The notes under the pieces: model-generated
The model's input: only the letters and a program-made list of their open reading frames with translations
Databases searched by the model: none
Told to the model about the DNA's origin: nothing
DNA from: Verrucomicrobiaceae bacterium
GTDB taxonomy: Bacteria > Verrucomicrobiota > Verrucomicrobiia > Verrucomicrobiales > Akkermansiaceae
NCBI GenBank assembly: GCA_027486655.1
Contig: JAIXOR010000073.1
Location: 1 to 64,000, forward strand
Direction: 5' to 3'
Length of the DNA: 64,000 nucleotides
Shown: positions 61,055 through 64,000 of the stretch, piece after piece
Layout of the letters: every line of letters begins with the position of its first letter
How positions within the stretch are numbered: the stretch's first letter is position 1
Translations under genes and position numbers: made by a program

Positions 61055-62446
61055 ATGAAAAATCCCTGGATCTTCCCAGTTGCCACTCTCTTCGTCGGTG
61101 CCGTCGGCGGTTACATTTCCGGTTCCAACCAGGGCTCCGCCGACACCGGATCCAAGGGCGACGGACCTGCGATCAAAACGCGTTCCAGCTCCCGGGGCGA
61201 CTCCGCCACGGCGGAAAGCACGGCGAAGGCCCGTGCAAGCCGACCGGCCGGTACGGAGGAAATCACCCGCCTGCCGGGTAGCAACAACCGGATTCAGGCA
61301 CTCATGGACTTCTACGCGGGGCTCACTCCCGGTCAGTTGGAGGAAGAGGCCCGCAAGCTCGAAAACCTGCCGATGAACGAGCGGATCATGGCCTCCTTCC
61401 TCCTATTCGGCCGCTGGGCGGAGACCGATCCGACCGCGGCGATGGCTTTCTCGAACACGATGGGCTTTGCCGGTGGCTTCGTCCGCCCCACCATCCTCCA
61501 GAGCTGGGCCAGTGTCGATCCGGCCAATGCCGCCAAGTATTACTCCGCCAATCCCCGCGAGTTCGCGATGATGGGCATGATGGGCGGCGGTCGCGGCCCG
61601 ATGGGTGGCCAGGGCGGTGCGGGCATCATTGCCAGCGAGTGGGCCAAGCAGGATCCGGCCGGTGCCCTCGCATGGGCTTCCGGGCTCACGACGGAGAAGT
61701 CCCAGGCCCTCAACTCGGTGGTCGGCGAAGTCGCCAAGTCCGATCCGAAAAAGGCGGCGGAAATGCTGGCTACGCTCGACACCAGCGACAAGGGAGGTGC
61801 TTACCGCACGGTGGCCGCCCAATATGGAGCAACCAATTTCGCCGAAGCCCAATCGTGGATCCGGACCCTGCCCGCCGATGAACAGGCCGGTGCCCTTGCC
61901 TCCGCCATCGGCGGCCTCTCCAATACCGACCCTCAGGCCGCCGCGAAGCAGGTGACCCAGATGGAGGCCGGTGAGTCGAAGGATCGCATCGTTGGCGATG
62001 TGGTCGAGGACCTGGCAAGGCTCAATCCCCAGGCGGCTGCGGATTTCCTGAAAACCCAGGATAGCGAGCGCGCCCAGCGCGAGGGCGTCCGTGAATTGAT
62101 GCAGTCATGGGTGGCCCAGGATTCCTCGGCAGCCCTCGCCTTTGCCAATTCCTATCAGCCCGGCGAGGTCAGGGACAGCGCCCTCCAGTCGTACATCTGG
62201 AGCAACCAAAGCGCCGCACCTGCCGATCTCGTCAAGGTCGCTGAAACCATCACCGACGAGGGCGACCGCAGCCGCACCATTGGCATGACGGCGGCACGCT
62301 GGATGCGCGAGGACGAGGCATCCGCAAAAGCGTACATCGAACAAACCACCTCCATCCCGGAGGATGACAAACAGCGCATCCTCGAAGGCCGCGGCATGTG
62401 GGGCGGCCCGGGCGGTGGTCGCGGTCGCCGCGGCGGCGGAGATTGA
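61055..62446 (+). CDS. Exported protein of alpha-helical repeats
   Basis: 463 residues. N-terminal hydrophobic anchor (IFPVATLFVGAVGGYISG). After a Ser/Lys-rich linker comes a run of about 35-residue repeats with the core W(A/V)xxDPxxAxxxA: GRWAETDPTAAMAFSNT, SWASVDPANAAKYYSAN, EWAKQDPAGALAWASG, EVAKSDPKKAAEMLATL, SWVAQDSSAALAFANS. A Met/Gly-rich insert (MMGMMGGGRGPMGG) and a Gly/Arg tail (GGPGGGRGRRGGG) break the pattern. The fold is probably a helical solenoid for protein-protein contact in the periplasm. Such repeats are common in this phylum; function unknown. Confidence 0.8.
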   Translation: MKNPWIFPVATLFVGAVGGYISGSNQGSADTGSKGDGPAIKTRSSSRGDSATAESTAKARASRPAGTEEITRLPGSNNRIQALMDFYAGLTPGQLEEEARKLENLPMNERIMASFLLFGRWAETDPTAAMAFSNTMGFAGGFVRPTILQSWASVDPANAAKYYSANPREFAMMGMMGGGRGPMGGQGGAGIIASEWAKQDPAGALAWASGLTTEKSQALNSVVGEVAKSDPKKAAEMLATLDTSDKGGAYRTVAAQYGATNFAEAQSWIRTLPADEQAGALASAIGGLSNTDPQAAAKQVTQMEAGESKDRIVGDVVEDLARLNPQAAADFLKTQDSERAQREGVRELMQSWVAQDSSAALAFANSYQPGEVRDSALQSYIWSNQSAAPADLVKVAETITDEGDRSRTIGMTAARWMREDEASAKAYIEQTTSIPEDDKQRILEGRGMWGGPGGGRGRRGGGD

Positions 62447-62454
62447 TTCCGCGT

Positions 62455-63414
62455 CTAGGGCTCCCGCAGCGAGTCGAGCACAAGAAAAGCGCCTCCCGCC
62501 CCTTCGGGGTCGGTGAGGCGTTCCCTTTTTTCCGAGGCGAGAAACCCGGCAAGTGTCATCAAGCGCTGTTCCTTCATCCACGGATGGCCCCACTCGACGA
62601 GGTCGGTGAAATTGACGTCCACGGTGAGGTCCTGCCTTCCAATATTCTGATAGATGGCATCGCCCTCGATCCTTTGGTGGAGGAGGTATCCCCTCAAGGT
62701 TCCTGCGGGCCGCCGACGGTAAAGCACTGCTGCCTCGGCACCATAGTCGATCGTGAGCATGCGCCCCCGTTTCCAGTCCGGCAGCCAGCCTTCGAGCCAG
62801 AGTCGGTAGGATTCGTGCACCTCGACGTGCTGGCCCTCACGGTGTGGCAGTGCGAAGATCGAGGATTCCGGCGGATGATCCGTCCGCGGCAGGAGCACCT
62901 CGCCCGCAAGTCCGTTTTCTCCGAAGGATACGCCCGTTTCCCGCCACGCTTCCGCCGTTTTGCGAAATCGCCGGGCCGGAAAGGCGTCCACCAACTCGTT
63001 GGAGAAAATCACCGCCCGCCCACCGCAGGCGGCGAGTGCTTCTCCCGGTGTGCTGTGCCAGCGGACTCGTTTTCCCAGTCGCTTCTCCTGAATCTCCCGC
63101 AAAGGGCCTGAGGTCTCAACGAGATGAAACCGGGTCTTCCATCGGCTCAACCACGGCAGGCCCGCGCGCACGGATTCCATCAGGCGTCCCTCACCCGGGC
63201 CGATCTCGATCAGGTCCCGGCACCCGCATTCCTTCATGGCCCGGACCGCCCATGCGCCCACCGCTTTCGCAAGGGTCTCGCTCATCATGGGCGCCGTGGT
63301 GAAATCACCACGTGTGCCGATGCCTGTGATCTTCCGGGCGTAATAACCGGTCCGCGGATCATGCAGCGCCAGCCTCATGAACTCTTCATGGGACAGTAGC
63401 GTTCCCGGTTTCAT
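62455..63414 (-). CDS. MidA/NdufAF7-type SAM-dependent methyltransferase
   Basis: 319 residues from the ATG at 63414; in-frame extension upstream is not supported. Signature blocks: GYYARKITGIGTRGDFTTAPMMSETLAKAVGAW (conserved GDF.T.P.....G), LIEIGPGEGRLMESVR (SAM motif I), VIFSNELVDAFPARRFR and MLTIDYG. These are the MidA fold, an arginine methyltransferase of complex I assembly in mitochondria; bacterial substrates are not known. The C-terminal DVNFTDLVEWG is also typical. Convergent with the helical-repeat gene (8-base gap). Confidence 0.9.
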   Translation of the reverse strand: MKPGTLLSHEEFMRLALHDPRTGYYARKITGIGTRGDFTTAPMMSETLAKAVGAWAVRAMKECGCRDLIEIGPGEGRLMESVRAGLPWLSRWKTRFHLVETSGPLREIQEKRLGKRVRWHSTPGEALAACGGRAVIFSNELVDAFPARRFRKTAEAWRETGVSFGENGLAGEVLLPRTDHPPESSIFALPHREGQHVEVHESYRLWLEGWLPDWKRGRMLTIDYGAEAAVLYRRRPAGTLRGYLLHQRIEGDAIYQNIGRQDLTVDVNFTDLVEWGHPWMKEQRLMTLAGFLASEKRERLTDPEGAGGAFLVLDSLREP

Positions 63415-63479
63415 GGAACCGTTGTCGAACGAAGCCCCTCGCCAAGTAAAGCGCCATTCGCCTGCAATCCGCCGCCGGA

Positions 63480-63998
63480 CTATGGTTCCGGTGCGTTCAG
63501 CGCGATCGGCAGGTCGGGACGTTTCCAGCGCAGGTAGTCCCTCACGACCGCCGCAGCCTCCCATGGCGTGCCAGGGAGCGGCCCCTTGTGGGGGAAATCG
63601 CCCGCCGTGGATTCAATCAGCATCCGGGCACCCTCCATGCTCTTTGAAAGCAAGCCATCGAAGGATCGGATCGAGTCCGGATGTTTTGCGTCGGATGCGG
63701 AATCCAAGGGGAAACCGCAGCGCTGTTCCATCCACTGCAGATCTTCCTGATGCGATCTAACAACCCGCCGGACGACGGACCTGGCCAAGGAAAACCGACT
63801 GCCTTTCAGTGACTGCATCCGTTCGATCCATTCGCCGGAAAGGCGCATCGAATCCTTGCCGACCCCGGTGCTGCCGCCAAAGTGGTGAAAGGCATACAAC
63901 AAGGCGATCGCTTCCGTGCACATCGTCTCATTCAGTCTCGATGGTTCATATCCATCCATGGCGGTGCCGGTCAGTTGGCAAAAGTCCACCACCACATC
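63480..63998 (-). CDS. Unrecognised protein, cut by the window end
   Basis: The frame is open to the right edge of the window, so the N-terminus is missing unless one of the GTG codons near 63995 is the start. About 172 residues seen: FCQLTGTAMDGYEPSRLNETMCTEAIALLYAFHHFGG..., a helical run SARSVVRRVVRSHQEDLQWMEQRCGF, then DGLLSKSMEGARMLIESTAGDFP and a Trp-rich end (LRWKRPDLPIAL). It resembles the C-terminal half of a sulfotransferase- or glycosyltransferase-associated protein only loosely; no motif justifies a name. Separated from the MidA gene by 65 bases on the same strand. Confidence 0.7.
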   Translation of the reverse strand, partial: DVVVDFCQLTGTAMDGYEPSRLNETMCTEAIALLYAFHHFGGSTGVGKDSMRLSGEWIERMQSLKGSRFSLARSVVRRVVRSHQEDLQWMEQRCGFPLDSASDAKHPDSIRSFDGLLSKSMEGARMLIESTAGDFPHKGPLPGTPWEAAAVVRDYLRWKRPDLPIALNAPEP

Positions 63999-64000
63999 CC

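Noticed and set aside
1..64000. GTTAG/CTAAC pentamers that recur at many places, often around TTA leucine codons
   Set aside because: Counting by eye (about 20) is below what base composition would give on two strands, so there is no enrichment.
1..64000. CRISPR array, prophage, intact insertion sequence or known defence system
   Set aside because: No spaced direct repeats, cas genes, phage structural genes, transposases, or restriction or toxin pairs were recognised.

Overview
The window is GC-rich bacterial chromosome, densely coded and switching strand often. It looks like Verrucomicrobiota, order Verrucomicrobiales (Luteolibacter/Haloferula-like). The evidence is a PEP-CTERM protein, a DUF1501 + PSCyt1/DUF1549/DUF1553 pair (typical of Planctomycetes and Verrucomicrobia), very large secreted proteins with CSLREA/beta-helix or CotH/lamin-tail modules, an LptF/G permease, a PPi-type phosphofructokinase and many Tat- or Sec-secreted proteins. 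The taxon is inferred from protein content; no rRNA gene is present.

Layout. 1-1590: the tail of an integron-type tyrosine recombinase, then about 1.35 kb of gene-free DNA packed with minisatellites, duplicated palindromes and diverged repeats. 1.6-9.5 kb (mostly minus): a membrane protein with a TraB/GumN-like domain, two secreted unknowns, a cyclophilin with a clear terminator, and a 1394-residue secreted beta-helix protein. 9.6-11.8 kb (minus): a reduced ebo-type metabolite-traffic operon (eboE, eboB and a 92-residue upstream protein). 11.9-15 kb (plus): lgt, a Tat-exported sugar isomerase-like protein and a zinc-ribbon/DUF4190 membrane protein. 15-19.6 kb (minus): the DUF1501/DUF1549-DUF1553 pair. 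19.7-24.7 kb: tRNA-Ala(GGC), a PEP-CTERM protein, a NUDIX-FAD monooxygenase pair, a gene-poor stretch bounded by strong terminators, a secreted EEP nuclease/phosphatase, a 55-residue small protein and rpsU.

24.9-34.2 kb is mainly envelope and lipid functions: acyl desaturase, LptF/G, SulP, a SurA-like PPIase, an AI-2E-family permease and a beta-lactamase-fold hydrolase. 34.2-38 kb is a glycosyltransferase / O-antigen-ligase-like / glycosyltransferase operon for a surface polysaccharide. 38.2-43.9 kb holds YjdM/PhnA, an RND pump with its adaptor, and a DUF808 protein. 44.1-47.1 kb holds two secreted proteins and a tRNA1(Val)-type methyltransferase. 47.1-52.9 kb is one giant secreted CotH-kinase/lamin-tail protein. 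53-64 kb carries a KamA-family radical SAM enzyme, a membrane-anchored pseudo-M28 protein coupled to pssA, a rhodanese-like fusion lacking its cysteine, a secreted trypsin-like protease with a P domain, helical-repeat proteins, PPi-PFK, a MidA-type methyltransferase and one gene cut by the window edge.

No CRISPR array, prophage, intact insertion sequence or classical defence island was seen. The least conventional parts are the reduced ebo operon, the repeat field behind the integron integrase, and the terminator-bounded gap at 22.9-23.3 kb.
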